A stretch of DNA of 64,000 bases from contig CP141136.1 in assembly GCA_035236585.1 (NCBI GenBank), positions 33,936,949 to 34,000,948 of the forward strand, given 5' to 3'. The position numbers and the translations under genes are program-made. The stretch is from Warburgia ugandensis (lineage: Eukaryota > Streptophyta > Magnoliopsida > Canellales > Canellaceae). Under the pieces are notes generated by a model that was not told the origin of the DNA, searched no databases, and saw only the letters and a program-made list of their open reading frames with translations. Positions 1 through 12,357 of this stretch are shown piece after piece; positions within the stretch are counted from its first letter, which is position 1; each line of letters opens with the position of its first letter.

Positions 1-345
1 TGAAGATGAATATCTAATTAAAGGATGAGGATTAGTAAATGAATAAGAGGTAAGTTATTAGTTGATGAGAAGGAGTTATATGAATAAGACATAAGTTATT
101 AGTTGATGAGAATGAGTTATGTGATAAACTCATTAGTTAAGAGATGAGTATAGAAGGAGTTGACTCATTAGTAAGGGATAAGTCTTGAAAGAGTAGCCTC
201 AATTGTTGAAGAGTATGTAAAGAGTTGACTCATAGTGAGGAAAGAGTTAAACTCATTAGTTGAGGAATATGGAAGTAAAAGATGAGAATAAAAGAGTTAA
301 ACTCATTAGTTAAGAATGAGTATAAAAAGAGTTATTATGAAGGAA
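1..345. repeat. Degenerate tandem repeat of about 50 bp
   Basis: Variants of a unit containing actcattagttaag, followed by gatgag and aaagagtt, recur at roughly 50-bp spacing. The copies are imperfect and I see no coding sense. They lie inside the putative retrotransposon internal region. Confidence 0.5.
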
Positions 346-3300
346 TAGTATAGTACAAGTAGATATTATTGGATGAAAGGACTAGAAATACTACTTAGCA
401 AGTAAGAATTCCAATATAGGGAATAGTAAGATATAAAAATCAATAAGGAAAACATTACAATGGATGTAAGGTATGATGTTTAGGTCTAACCTAAAGTTCT
501 CGAGTAAACATACATATGTATGAACAAAGTACACCAATACTAGTATGTATATGACCATTGCTAAGTGAAGGAATGGAGATAAAGAGAAAGAAGTGATAGA
601 TTGGAAAATGTGATGGAAAAACTCCAACCTTATAGAAAAGGTGAAATGGAGATTTATGAGAAATAAAAGCCAAAGAGAAAACTTCAGAATTATTATAAAA
701 ATAAAAATATATAATAAATATAAGTGTAAGAGTTATAATTGCTACATATATGGTATTATGACAATTATTAAATGAAATTAATCATCAAAATAGAGGAAAT
801 TGAAGAGATAAGTGAGATAATTCAAAATTTTGTAAATGAGGATAGTTTTAAGTAAAGATGAATAAGGAGATAAGTAAGTAATTTCTCTCTAAACTTAGTA
901 AAGGCAAAAGATTTAATAAAGAAATGATAAAATTTCAGAAACATAAAGAGATGGTCTTTATAAATGAAATGGGAGAAGATAGTTTGATATGTTAAAAGGG
1001 ACAAAAATATGATCCCAAAACTTATTAAGAAAGACAATTAAACCATTATGATGTATGGTTAACAAAGAAATTATAGCCCTATTGATGGAACAACAAATAT
1101 GAAATTCCTAAGATATAAATGAAATTGGTATGATAAATTAATTATGGAAATTAGCACAAAAGAATTTTCAAGGATTAGAGAAATATTGATATGATAACTT
1201 GGGAATATTGAAAATAATATTGGGATTATAGTAAAGAGAAGTACAATTGATGGTGAAACAATTTTGGGCAATAGATAGAAATATTGATATGATGAATTGA
1301 GAAAATATAGTTATGGATTATCATGAAGAAGAGTACATTTATTGATCAAGAAAATAAAGAACTAAATATGAATAGAGATATTAATTCCACTTACATGATA
1401 TAGTGATGATATTGAAAGATTTAAGGAATATAATGAGGAAACTATATTTTTGGAGGAAGGTTGAGATAAAACATGAGAAATGAAGACCTATAAACAAATA
1501 GTAATATCTAAACTTAAGTGTAGAGTTTGGAAAATAAGCTGATTATGAATAAGTCATAAATCCAAATTTTTGGAGAAAGAAGTGGTTAGAACTTTAAGAT
1601 ATTTTGAGATTTTCAATCTTACATGAGATTGAATGAGAAAATATCTATAATAGTTGAGGAAAAGAACATCAAATTATTTGAATGAGCTGAAAGAACAAAT
1701 GTTAAGGATTAAGGAGTGATTATAGAAATTTACAAGATGAAAATAACGACTTTCTTTGGGAAAAGAAAATGGAAAGATCAATGGAAGGATGCATTGAACA
1801 TAAAAGAGTTTATTAAGGAAATTTATTACCCTTTTCACCTATAAGGATGCATTGAACATAAATGATGTTGAGGAAATTAAGTATTTTTTTTTCTATAAGG
1901 ATGAACATTTTCAAAATTTATTATTATTATTTGAGAATTGGAAATACAACATCAAAATATAGAATCAAAACAAAATTTAAGTTCTATGAGTTGGATAAAT
2001 GATGTTCATAAAGTTGAGGAGAATGAAATATATTAGATGAAGTAATAATGATATATGGAAATGGATGTAAGGAGACCAAAAGGATTCATGGAATATATGT
2101 GTTGCAAGTGTACATTTTGATTAAAGAAATCAAGTTTTAAGGTTATATAAATTTTAATAGATTTCAAGAAATCAAGAGCATTCATGGGATATATGTTAGA
2201 TGCTTACAAACTTGTCACAATCAACTTGTTACATGTTGATTGAAGAAAGAAAAGTTTAGGGTTATATAAATTTTAAGGATAGCATGGAAATTAACCCCAA
2301 GAAAGCCGCAATGTAAGATCAATATATGAAATGCCAATGACAATTAGAGAAATATATCTCTTCGATTTTATAACATAAGGACATTTAGTACAATTTTGCA
2401 ATGGATTACGTAAATCTTAAATGCGTTAATGATAAATTATGGAGTTTATAAAGACTCGAGAAAGGATGAATTCAAAATCAATAAGAACTCTTTTAATTAG
2501 AATTATCAAGAATATTGCAAATTAAGAGTTAGTATGATATGATAAAGGTTATGAGATATGCTTGAAAGAAGTATGAGAAAATGTATAATCTAGAAATTTT
2601 GGAACCCATGACATATAAATAGATATGTGAAAGGAAAAGAGATAAATATTATTATAGATGGTAAGAAGGTTCAATATTGTTCTAATATGAGAAATGGATA
2701 ACAAAAGAGGATCAGAATGTATATGCAGAGTAAAATGACACTCAAAGAGTGTTACAAAACAATGGATGTGATGAGAATGAGAAAAGAATCATCACAAGGT
2801 TACCACTCTTCAATGATAGAATTTGAAAAGAAATTTCTCAATAAAAGGAAATAGCAAAGAAGTATGAATTGTAGGATAGAAATAAAGTAATCACTTCCAA
2901 ATAATGGAAGAACAAGGAAAGAGATAATTACTTCAAAGATTGAAGATTGTTAGAAAGAACAATAGTGGACATTATATAATCCAATCACTATGTTATTAGT
3001 GTAAGGACTATACATAGTAAGAAAGCTATGTCAAAACTTTATATGTTGAAATAGAATGAGAGTGAGCAATAGAAGATAGAATGGAAAATTTTCAAGCATG
3101 GAAAGATTGATGAAAGTAAGGAGTAGAAATTTAGCCAAGTAGAAGGTTTGAAACCAAAGGATAACTCAGATTAAGAGTTATTAATCCTTTAGTAAAGTCT
3201 TGCAAAACTCAGCTTAATTGAATGATGCATAAGTAAGGTTAGACAGGTGTGAGCCTTTTAATAGCAATCAATCATATGATTTATACTTTTGAGAAGAAGG

Positions 3301-3441
3301 TAGTTTGAAAAAGGAATAAAAAGAAAGAGGATTTCCTTAACTGGTAAAGCCACATGTGTAAGGCTATGAAAGAATTGTCAAAATTCCTAAGTGAGTTGAT
3401 ATGCAAATTTTGAGGACGAAATTATTATAAGAGGGGAAGAT
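1..3441 (+). mobile_element. Internal region of a long LTR retrotransposon (3' part), non-coding or fully decayed
   Basis: No + strand reading frame of useful length is present, and I recognise no protease, reverse transcriptase or integrase motif. The + strand is markedly poor in C and rich in A and G, most strongly in the first few hundred bases. The segment ends in a purine run (agaggggaaga, 3430-3440) directly before a TG that opens a long LTR. This is the arrangement of a polypurine tract at the 3' end of a Ty3/gypsy internal region. The sequence just before it (gaggacgaaatt, 3412-3423) resembles the usual end of gypsy pol. It could be a decayed Tekay/Del-type element or a LARD-type non-coding derivative. 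The 5' end lies outside the window. Confidence 0.55.
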
Positions 3442-4015
3442 TGTAATGACCCTGAATTTTTGTAACTTATTAAGGCAAATTAAATTTTTAGAAATTCTGG
3501 GCTGGAATATTAGGTTATTGAAAATTCTCTTTTTATTGAGATTATATCATGAATTAAAATATATAAATTAAGAATGTACTTGGAAAACTGATTTAAACAA
3601 CATTAAGTACGTTCAATTCTGAGTTAAAATGAAAATTCCTTAATTTTCTCCATTTAGGGGCAAAATGGTAATTTTACCTATATTCCATATCCAAGAAATA
3701 AGACCTCAATATTCAGGAAGTACATAGAAATACGATTCCAACGCCACTAAGTACGCTCGATTCCGAGTTCGGACAAATAATGCCTATTTTTCTCCAATTT
3801 TAGAGTTATAAGGGCAAAAACGTCTTTTTACATAAAAGTGGGGCCCACAAAGTGGGCCAACGTTCTAGAAGCAACAATAATTGCTCAGTGCATTATTGCT
3901 GGTAGTGGAGAATGTAGTGGAGATTGTAGTGGAGAATGGAGAATGCACTTGTAATAAAAAAATCTAAAGTAATAAAATATCTTATTAAAAGAAATGATAA
4001 AAAATTCAAATTTGG

Positions 4016-4025
4016 CTATAAATAT
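4016..4025 (+). promoter_or_regulatory. TATA box of the long LTR
   Basis: The sequence ctataaatat lies about 575 bp into the LTR, in the place expected for the end of U3. The assignment is from position and motif only. Confidence 0.45.
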
Positions 4026-4969
4026 GTCCCAAAATTTTTCAAAAATTTTCACAACCTTAACCACGAAATTTCCAAATCTTCCTTGGAGTTTCAGCCCCAA
4101 ATTCTCATTCATCCCTCCCCAATCTCTATTTTTCTTATTTCTCTCTCCTCTTTCTAAGTGGAACAAGAGACCTAAATTCAATTAGGCACTCCGTTCCAGG
4201 AAGAATCTGATCAATTCCACCGTCCATAACCTCCTACACTACATTATATACAAAATCCCCAAATCAATTTCAAGATCCAACGGTTCCAACAACAGAAAAC
4301 TACAAAGGTAGACAATCGGGCTATATTATCATCAACCGGTAATTCTCTCAAATTGAGCATCAAATATATGTTTTTTCTCCAATCAGGTAGGTGGAATTAC
4401 TTCCCATTCATATTTATTATGTTTTAGTGTAATTTTTATTTTTCTGTAATTTAATTTGAATGAAAAATGGTAAAAATAAAGTAAATACCAGCCCCTTCAA
4501 ATTATGGTGATAGAGAGCTCAGATTGAAATTCTGAGCTTTCCAATCAATCCAGGAGGGTCAAAAACCCCTAGGGTACAATTTTCAAGAAAATCTAACAAG
4601 GTTTGGACCCTCAATTGAGAGAGATTAATTCTGGTGGGCCCAGATCAAATCTAGACCCTAAGAACGGCTGAAAACTTCAATTTAAGATTGTGGAGTCATA
4701 TGAACTCCAAATTGAGATCAGAAAGAAGCTATGGAAAGCTTGTAATGTCTAGTTTCTAATGAAGTCATAATATTTCTAAAAATTATATCTGTATTTTTCT
4801 GTATTTTTTTAAATAAGTGTCCAATTTCTAAGATCTTCAAGATCTGAGGTGATCAGATCTTGGAAATTTATTTTAGTGATGATATAATAATGTAATAAAG
4901 TAATATCTATGGTTAATTTGTACAGATCTTGGATAAAATAGGGGATCTACCCTTTATGGTAGAAAAACC

Positions 4970-4991
4970 CTAAAAAAAAAAAAAAAAAAAA
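4970..4991. repeat. Poly(A) run
   Basis: About 20 consecutive A residues occur inside the LTR. There is no target duplication around it that I can see. Confidence 0.8.
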
Positions 4992-7460
4992 TACAAAGGG
5001 ACCCACTTGATCAATGAGATCAAGTATGATCAGATCCTTGGGATGGATTAAAGGGATGATATTATGATGGAATCCAGTTAGATCATGGATGAAATGTGAC
5101 AAAATCAAGTGGATAAGATTTTTGGATCTTAATGGATTAAAAGCCCTAAAGGTAATTAAAACCCTTAATCTAAAGGAAAACACCTAAGATCTAATGGTTG
5201 GATCATATTTAAAGGTTTATAATAATCTTAATAAAATTAGTTTAATTGTCTTTTATTGGATATATAAGTTTAAATGTGATTTATGTTTTAAGTTTTAATT
5301 GTCTTTATTTGATAATAGAATTGTAAATGTGATTTATGTTCTAAGTTAGAAAGTATGATAGTGTAATCTTTAAATTTTAGTATGATATGCCCTAAATGAG
5401 TAATTTGTTAGTAGATTTGATTATCTTAGGATCATGTTAGTGTAAATTAGGATTTAAATATGATTTCATTATGATAGAAGATGTGTTTCATAACTTAGGA
5501 TCATGTTAGTTTTATTTCACTAGCTTAAGTTATATTCACAAAGGAAGAATGTTAGTATATAGTTGTTAAATTTATATTTGATTTATGCTTTCAAGTTGAT
5601 GATTTACTTTATTGTCATATTTAATTCAATTGTTAAGTAATTGTTAAGATATAAGGAGCATAAATCACCAAAAATGTGAACTAATGAAATATAGAAATTC
5701 ATGGACAACTAAGATGAATGAATGATTTTGACTTAGTAAGGGCTATAGTTAGTAGGACAATATAAGGAATGATTTGTCATTTCCTTGGCCCAAAATAGGA
5801 AAAATAATGAACATCCATGGATGACATTGTGCATATCCATGGAAATTAATTAAAATCAATTAGAGAAGGGACTTAAGGTAAAGAGCTCATAGAACCTTAT
5901 CAAAGGTTGAGCTAGTACCACTCAAAGGGACTCGAACATTGTGGTTATAGGGGTATACAAGAGCCAAGTGCTTTTCCCTCATTCTCCCGTTGACGTAAGA
6001 GAGGTCTAAACGCCTCCTTACATGAGGGTTGTATTAACTACTTTTTAGCAGACTTTAATCGGTAAGTACTAGTCATCCTGAAATAAGGAGGAGTTGTCTA
6101 GTAATAGGAAGAAATAAATTATCTTCAACCAAGTAAGACACTAACTGGTTGAATAATAATAAGAACATAAAAAGATAGCAAATTATCTAATCCTAATAAA
6201 AATAAGTAAGTAAGATAAGTATGATCAAACACGCTGAGATCTTGTATGATAAAAAACAATAAAGAAAAAGAAACACCAATGTAGATTAGAGTGTTTATGT
6301 ATGATATAGATAGTATTTGTATAGATGATATTAAACCCTTAGACATATGATATTTAAAGGAAGAAAGAGTCAGATTATCCTACATAAGGATGATCAAAAG
6401 ACCATGTAGTATGCACCCTTGATTAGAAAATGACATTATACATATGATTTGACAAGATATATGTTGATCGAGACTATGGCGTATTTCAAGGAGTAAGAAT
6501 ACCTTATTGAGGTAGGTGGATTATTAAGAATGCCTTTACATGAAGATACATGTCTAATACATGATCTTATGTTTTGAAGTATTGACATGTATGATACCAA
6601 TATATTAAGGTAAATACCTCAAATTGAAATATGATCCAACCAAATGATGAGGAAAATAAGTATTAAATGGTCAAGTTGAGAATTGAGAACAACCCTAAGT
6701 GAATAGGAAAGTAGAAAATATTCCAAATTCTAGTTAAATACGTATAGTCCGATATGTATAAGTATTATTTTACATACAAGCTTGGAGGCTTGTGGTTTTG
6801 TTTTAAACAGCATAAGCCCTGGATGCTATGCTAAGAGAGTTAAGAGGGTTTGGCCACCCACTCTCTCGAAACTTGATGATGTTGAATACCAAGCCTAAGA
6901 AAGGCTAAAAGTCGGGTGGGGCAATTATGGAAGGCCACCATCAGTGATGCCCATGGTCCTCCCATAAGGACATGGCATATTGTAATTTCCATCGAGAATG
7001 GTATAAGTGGATTATTGAACAAGCTATCCCAAGCTGTCAGACGGATCGACTGCAAGCATAGTAGTCCTGATTATTTTGCATTATGATGCATATGAAATTG
7101 GCATAGTGAAATGCTCTTAAGGGAGGGCATGATGAAATGCCGTGTAATTGTATATTACCAATATTTTTCCCAAAAGGGGAAAATCCCAAGATAGTAATGC
7201 TGAAATACAAATCTCCTATAATGAAAGGAGTTGATCGGCTTTGTATGGAAATGATTATTGATTATTTTTACAATTTTAAAGGATATGTTCGTATATACTA
7301 TGTATGTATAAAGGTGAACACAAATGACAAGGAAATGAGATGTTCCTATTAATAATAGTGGTCTATTAATGTGTTTATGATAGAATGAATTATGTGATAA
7401 GTGAATATTGAGATTCTACGTCACAATAACTTACATTCTTATCCCCTACCAAGCATAGCC

Positions 7461-7496
7461 GAGATATTGTAAATGTTCAAATGTTTACAATATCTC
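7461..7496 (+). other. LTR hairpin 1 (13-bp perfect stem)
   Basis: Arms gagatattgtaaa (7461-7473) and tttacaatatctc (7484-7496) are exactly complementary, with a 10-nt loop. The hairpin lies about 400 bp before the LTR end, in the transcribed part. It is preceded by ctaccaagcatagcc, which matches the flank of the hairpin in the LTR at 14523-17466. Confidence 0.75.
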
Positions 7497-7902
7497 AGAT
7501 ACACAGAAGGAGACTTGGAGCTCAAGACTTGAAGAACTAGTGAAGAATAAGTAATAAGGGTATATTCCTCAAAACATCAGACAGAGCATGTATTATATTT
7601 AGAACTTTGTAATTTGAATTGTGTATTTGGACAAGTATTGTAAGGATACAATGGGTTATGTACTGTGAACCACTGGATGGATCCTGGAAGTTTAATAAAA
7701 TCATATTCCTTCAATGGAATTTTATTTTGTACACAAATTGTACTTATGTTATGTATGAAGTGGTGACTTGGGTTTTCAAAACAAGTTTTAAAATAAAAGA
7801 ATTTCCGCTGCTTTGTTTTGCAAATAAAAAATTTACTAAGGGGACGCCCTTGCCTTTGAAAAATATATTATAAAATGTGTTTCAAAAACCCGGGTCGTCA
7901 CA

Positions 7903-8190
7903 GTCTTTGCCTCCCTGTTCACAGCATTCTCCCTCTCTTTCATTTTTTCTTTTTCTCACAACTTCTCTCTTTCGTTCTCCCTCTTGTTAACTCTCTCTCC
8001 ATCACCCGCACCATCTATTCCATCACTGCAGCCCCCTCTCTTCTCTACCTCATTGTTTCCCTATTCCTCCTCTCCTCTCCTCTCCTCTCCTCTCAGATCC
8101 ACCTCCTTCTCTCCCTCTCGGTCTCCCTACTCACCGTACCACCCACTTTCTCCTTTGTAGACTGTAGCACAATTGAAAATGTAGCTACCA

Positions 8191-8266
<76 letters not shown>

Positions 8267-8505
8267 TCCTCTTTTCCCTCTCAACTGTCCCACACTCTCT
8301 GTTTCCCTCTTTGCTATCTCCCTCTGTCTGTCTCTCCACCGTAGAATAGGAAGCCCTCTAACGAGTCTTCTCTCATTCGCCCTCCCTCTATGTTGCCCGA
8401 CTCCATCGACACAGGTGCAAGGAAGACAGATAGCCTAGATTCCCCCTCTCGGCTGCCTCTCCACCTCCTCTCTTTTTGCCCCTTACTCTCTCCCATCATC
8501 GCTCT

Positions 8506-8544
<39 letters not shown>

Positions 8545-8870
8545 CCAATGGGAAATCAAAATCCCACCATCCTCCTGTTCACTGACCCCCAGCCTTCCTT
8601 CCCTCTTTCCCTCACCTCTAACATTGATCTGCTTCTCCCTTCCCTCTTCCTCGCACCAGTTGACAGCTCCACTCTGTCTTTCTCTCTCTCCTCTTTCCCT
8701 CTCTCCTGAGTTTTCTTTGTCACCAACCCCATCACTATAGGAGAAAACCCAAATAAGGTTTTCCCCTAATTCTTCTCCTTCCCCATTTTTTTTCCACCAC
8801 TGGCTTCCTCTTTCTCATCGCCAGTTTTCTCTCTATTTTCTTTTGAAACTAGAAAAACTTAAAATTTCCA
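7903..8870. repeat. CT-rich low-complexity tract with two (CT)n microsatellites
   Basis: Almost 1 kb is strongly pyrimidine-rich on the + strand. It contains (CT)36 at 8193-8264 and about (CT)14 at 8511-8539. Open frames here, on both strands, arise from the low complexity (Ser/Leu or Arg/Glu runs) and I do not regard them as genes. It is the DNA flanking the LTR. Confidence 0.85.
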
Positions 8871-10640
8871 ATGTTACCCTTTAAACTTTAAATATAATTC
8901 TATCAGTGTCCTTGATTTAATTCCATCTGTATCCCTATTCTTATCCCAATTTTGCCTTATCCCCATTATATTCAAGTTTTGTACTATTTTCAATTAATTA
9001 TAGGAACTGTGTTATCCAAGCATGTTTTATTCAAGCTTAACCTAATTAATGGTTTAGCTTTAATAAACATGATTTCTTTATTTCTTGATCTTTTTCATGT
9101 TAGAATTCCAATTACTCTTTAGATCTTGTTCTTACGACACCTCCTAGTTTATTCATTAGTTTTGATCTTCAATATGAAATTCATAGATTCAATCTAAGCC
9201 ATCCAAAATTTAAAATCATTCTTTAGTCCAGATCATAAAAAATTTGAGGAATCTACTTAATCCAACTGTTGAATCCTTAACCAGAAGTATATGTAAGAGT
9301 TTGATAAAGGCGATTGACATTGATGATATCAGATTGGTAATTTATCATAATCAAGCTAGGAACGTAGATTTTATTTATTTATTAGTTAATTTTATGTCTT
9401 TTGAACTTGAATTTTTGTAATTTTCATTGGTTGAATAGATTTGATTTTTGAATTCATTGTTATTTAATTTCTATTTTTTTTTAAAAATTTGACATTTAAA
9501 TTTCATTTAACCTCCATCTTTTTAAGTCGAGTCCCTGTGGGATCAACCCGTACTTACATTAACTACACTACAATAGCCTGTGCACTTGCAAAAAATAATA
9601 AACAATTATACTAGTATGTTGTGTATTATATAACTTAGTTGGAACGCATTTGATTGTGCTAGTATATTATATATTATGTTGTTCAACATGGGTCCATTGA
9701 TGTATCAAGATTTTGGTCATTATGATAACCAATATTGTGATATTGTTTTATCGGTGAGACAGTCAATTAATAGGCACCCTGGCTCCAAATTTAACATTCA
9801 AATCCTTGGATTGTGATGTACTTACCCCCTTATTGTTAAGGACCTGATATCTGCATTTGCAATTTTGGTAGGTGCATTGATGTCTTTGTCTGTTAGTGAG
9901 CCTGGATGTCTCAGCTCTTATTCTTGAATAAAAAGAAGAAAATTATGAAAGATTATTTCCCACTTAAATAGAAAGGATGAGTTATATAATTAAGGAAACA
10001 TTAAACCTAAACAAGCAAAAAAATACAATAATAACTTTTCTTTAGCATATGATAATCATTCATTTGAGTAATACATTAATATGTGGCTATTAGATTGAAT
10101 TGTTTCCTATTAGTCATCAATTCAAAACCAAAATCTTGACAATATCTTCTAAAAAATGATAAAAATATTATCTAAAAAATTAAAATCAATGACAACAAAT
10201 AAATATGTTAGATTTTATAGAGAAATAGAAGGTGGGTCTCTCCAATCCTTTTGCAAACTAAAAATTTCAAAGCCTTGCTTCTAGGATCCATAATATTAAC
10301 TATGAAAATAGAAAATTCACCAAAATAAGTCTAAAAGAAGGATCACATGATGATAGAACTGATTTAGGATTAGGGTTTTGGGATTTCAAAATCCAATTGA
10401 GAAAGCAACCACTAAATGATGTTGATTTTTTTATGCAAACTAATCATTTACATTTGAAAATTAAAGAAAAAGATCTATCCATTGCAAGTGAAGTAATGGT
10501 TCAAAACCTTAAAAAAGGGAAATAGAATGATTTGTTAGTAGCCACTGACCATTTTTGTAGCTACACCAAAAATTTTACATTGAACGTTTAGTGGTGACTT
10601 CACAATAGCAATTAGATTCTGAAGGTTTATTTTCAATGAG
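8871..10640. other. AT-rich intergenic DNA, possible remnant of another gypsy LTR end
   Basis: No gene is visible. Around 9525-9590 the words gtcgagtccctgtgggatc, cccgtacttac and tgcacttgc occur in an order resembling the 3' end of Tat/Athila-type LTRs. This is a recollection of the pattern, not an alignment, so the assignment is weak. The rest shows nothing I recognise. Confidence 0.3.
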
Positions 10641-10647
10641 AAAATGA

Positions 10648-11229
10648 AGGGGCATATGGTTACAAAAAAAATCACAACAAAATGATGGTTACATAATTTG
10701 TTGTGACATAAATTACAGATATTGTGTTTATTTTTTCATTGGCTTTTACACATGGCTTCTACCCATTTTCAAAGTGTTTCTCATTTTGTGGATTGAAAAG
10801 AGTTCTTCTACCTAGACATTGGAAAGGGCACCAAACAAGATGTAACCAAGATATGTCCTAGATTTAGGTGATTTAAACCATTCATCATGTTCACCCTAAT
10901 CTATTTAGGTAGTATACAAAAATTCAATCCCATAAGATATTTCTAGATACTACCTTTTTAGATAAAGTTTTAATGAACACCAAGGGGCATATAGTTAAAT
11001 TAAATCACAATAGAAGGGTAATTATGTTATTTGATATAACATAAATTACAGCCACTATGTTTTTTTTTTCTTTGGCTTTTACACGTGGCTTCGCCCCCAT
11101 TCCCAAAATGTTTCTAATTTTTACCCCAACGTTGGAAAAGGACTTATAAAAGGATGCAACCAAGATAGCCCAAGATTTGGATGACGTGAACTATTCATCA
11201 TCTTGTCCTAGTATGCTAAAAATCACGCC
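10648..11229. repeat. Diverged tandem duplication, period about 335 bp
   Basis: Two similar blocks start at about 10648 and 10983. Each carries aaggggcata, then ataaattacag, then ggcttttacac and gtggcttc, and each ends with a 'gatga...ccattcatcat'-like word. The second block is split by the hAT-type element. Its tail resumes at about 12591 (tttagatactattttttag), matching the tail of block one (tctagatactacctttttag, about 10945). Confidence 0.7.
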
Positions 11230-11429
11230 CATCTGATTAGGCCTGGCAATTCGGGTTGGCGGGTCGTGTTTGTGTCGACACGAACACGACACATTAGAGT
11301 TATGGGTTGACATAAACATGACCCACTTAATAATCGTGTCAAGAATTTGTGACCTGAACATGGCACGATTATTAAACGAGTCGACACGACACGACTAGTG
11401 TAACATGATTAAGTAAATATAAAATAAAT

Positions 11430-11537
11430 AATATAGGACACTTTCAGAAGAACCATCCTATATTACTCTTGTAATATAAGACGGTTCCAGATGAACCGTC
11501 CTATATTACAATGTAATATAAGGCGGAACCGTCTTAT
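11430..11537. repeat. Left palindromic repeat array inside the hAT-type element
   Basis: Units of the type gtaatataagacggttc, a short spacer, then the near inverse tgaaccgtcctatattac. Each unit is therefore a short imperfect hairpin. The same unit forms the right array at 12183-12357. Confidence 0.75.
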
Positions 11538-11904
11538 CATTTTTCCTTTCTTCTCGTAGGAACCATCACGCCTCATTGAAGAACAACCAACGTGAGCACT
11601 TAAAAAGTTCAAAACATGCACCGTAAAGATAGTTAAGCCACTACTTGTATATAACACCATTGACGCCTAGTTTCCTCATTTTCTCAACTCCTTCCTGGCT
11701 TCCATCATGCCTACTTGCAGAAGGGTAACTAAAATGGTTGATCCATTGTCGGCGTCAAACTCTACTACTTGCACTCCATTTGACTTGCTTCCATCAATAA
11801 ATAATCTCGCTCATCTCCTCAACTGCTCAAATGCGTCTATGAACTTGCACAAATAAATGCTTTTCCATAACTAGTAATATGTACTGTAGTAGAGTATTTG
11901 AACA

Positions 11905-11914
11905 CTTATATAAG
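11905..11914 (+). promoter_or_regulatory. TATA box upstream of the glycine-rich ORF
   Basis: The sequence cttatataag lies about 60 bp upstream of the ATG at 11972. That is a normal TATA-to-start distance for a plant gene with a short leader. It suggests that promoter and leader were carried along with the coding fragment. Confidence 0.45.
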
Positions 11915-11971
11915 AAGAATTGATCAAGACTGAGAATAGCTAACAAGGAAGAGAAGAACATTGGATAACAA

Positions 11972-12202
11972 ATGGCTTTTCCTTCCAAATGGGTGCCGGT
12001 GTTTCTTCTCTTTCTTAGCATTGTGTTTCAACTGAGTGCAACTGCGTTAGGAGAAAAGTATGAGAAGGAGAAATACGGATTTGGTGGTCGTTGGGGTTAT
12101 GTTGGCCAGAATAACTGCCGGAATGGACGCTGCCAAGGCAGTCGTGGTGGAGGACTTGGCGGTGGTGGAGGATTTGGTGGTGGTAATATAAGACTGTTCT
12201 AG
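11972..12202 (+). CDS. Small secreted glycine-rich protein, 3' end probably replaced by repeat
   Basis: The frame encodes 76 residues. It opens with a hydrophobic stretch (about residues 8-27) that looks like a signal peptide, with likely cleavage after an Ala-rich site. A charged Glu/Lys/Tyr segment follows, and then a Gly-rich tail (GGGLGGGGGFGGG). This is the layout of plant glycine-rich cell-wall or secreted proteins. The last codons run into the palindromic repeat that starts at 12183, so the natural C-terminus has probably been lost. The gene sits wholly inside the hAT-type element and may be a captured fragment of a host gene. Whether it is expressed is unknown. It could also be a chance survivor that is no longer functional. 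Confidence 0.5.
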   Translation: MAFPSKWVPVFLLFLSIVFQLSATALGEKYEKEKYGFGGRWGYVGQNNCRNGRCQGSRGGGLGGGGGFGGGNIRLF

Positions 12203-12357
12203 ATGAACCGTCCTATGTTACATTTACAGTTGTAATATAAGACGGTTTCAGATGAACCGTCATATATTACATTTACAGTTGTAATATAAGATGGTTCCAG
12301 ATGAACCGTCCTATATTTTAATATAAGACGATTTTTTGAAGAACCATCCTATATTTT
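12183..12357. repeat. Right palindromic repeat array inside the hAT-type element
   Basis: Three units start at 12183, 12232 and 12281, a 49-bp period. A fourth, more diverged unit lies at about 12320-12357. Each pairs gtaatataaga with tcctatatta-type words, so each unit can fold back. The array abuts the glycine-rich reading frame. Confidence 0.8.

Larger units (their letters stand above)
3442..7902 (+). mobile_element. 3' LTR of a Ty3/gypsy-type element, unusually long (4.46 kb)
   Basis: It begins TGTAATGACCC directly after a polypurine tract and ends CGGGTCGTCACA, so it has TG...CA termini. A TATA box (ctataaatat, 4016-4025) implies transcription starts near 4045. This gives a U3 of about 0.6 kb and a very long R-U5. 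A perfect 13-bp hairpin lies at 7461-7496. The end is similar to the reverse complement of the LTR start at 14523 (tgtgacaccccggg) and the one at 60884. The only open frames inside are short and look random. The element's TSD would be GTCTT (7903-7907), but the other end is outside the window. Confidence 0.65.

Noticed and set aside
1..345. CRISPR-like repeat array
   Set aside because: The repeats are degenerate, not separated by unique spacers, and the DNA is plant nuclear.
7875..8740. Open frames in the CT-rich tract, both strands
   Set aside because: They are Ser/Leu or Arg/Glu runs created by (CT)n and pyrimidine-rich DNA, overlap each other on both strands and show no domain.
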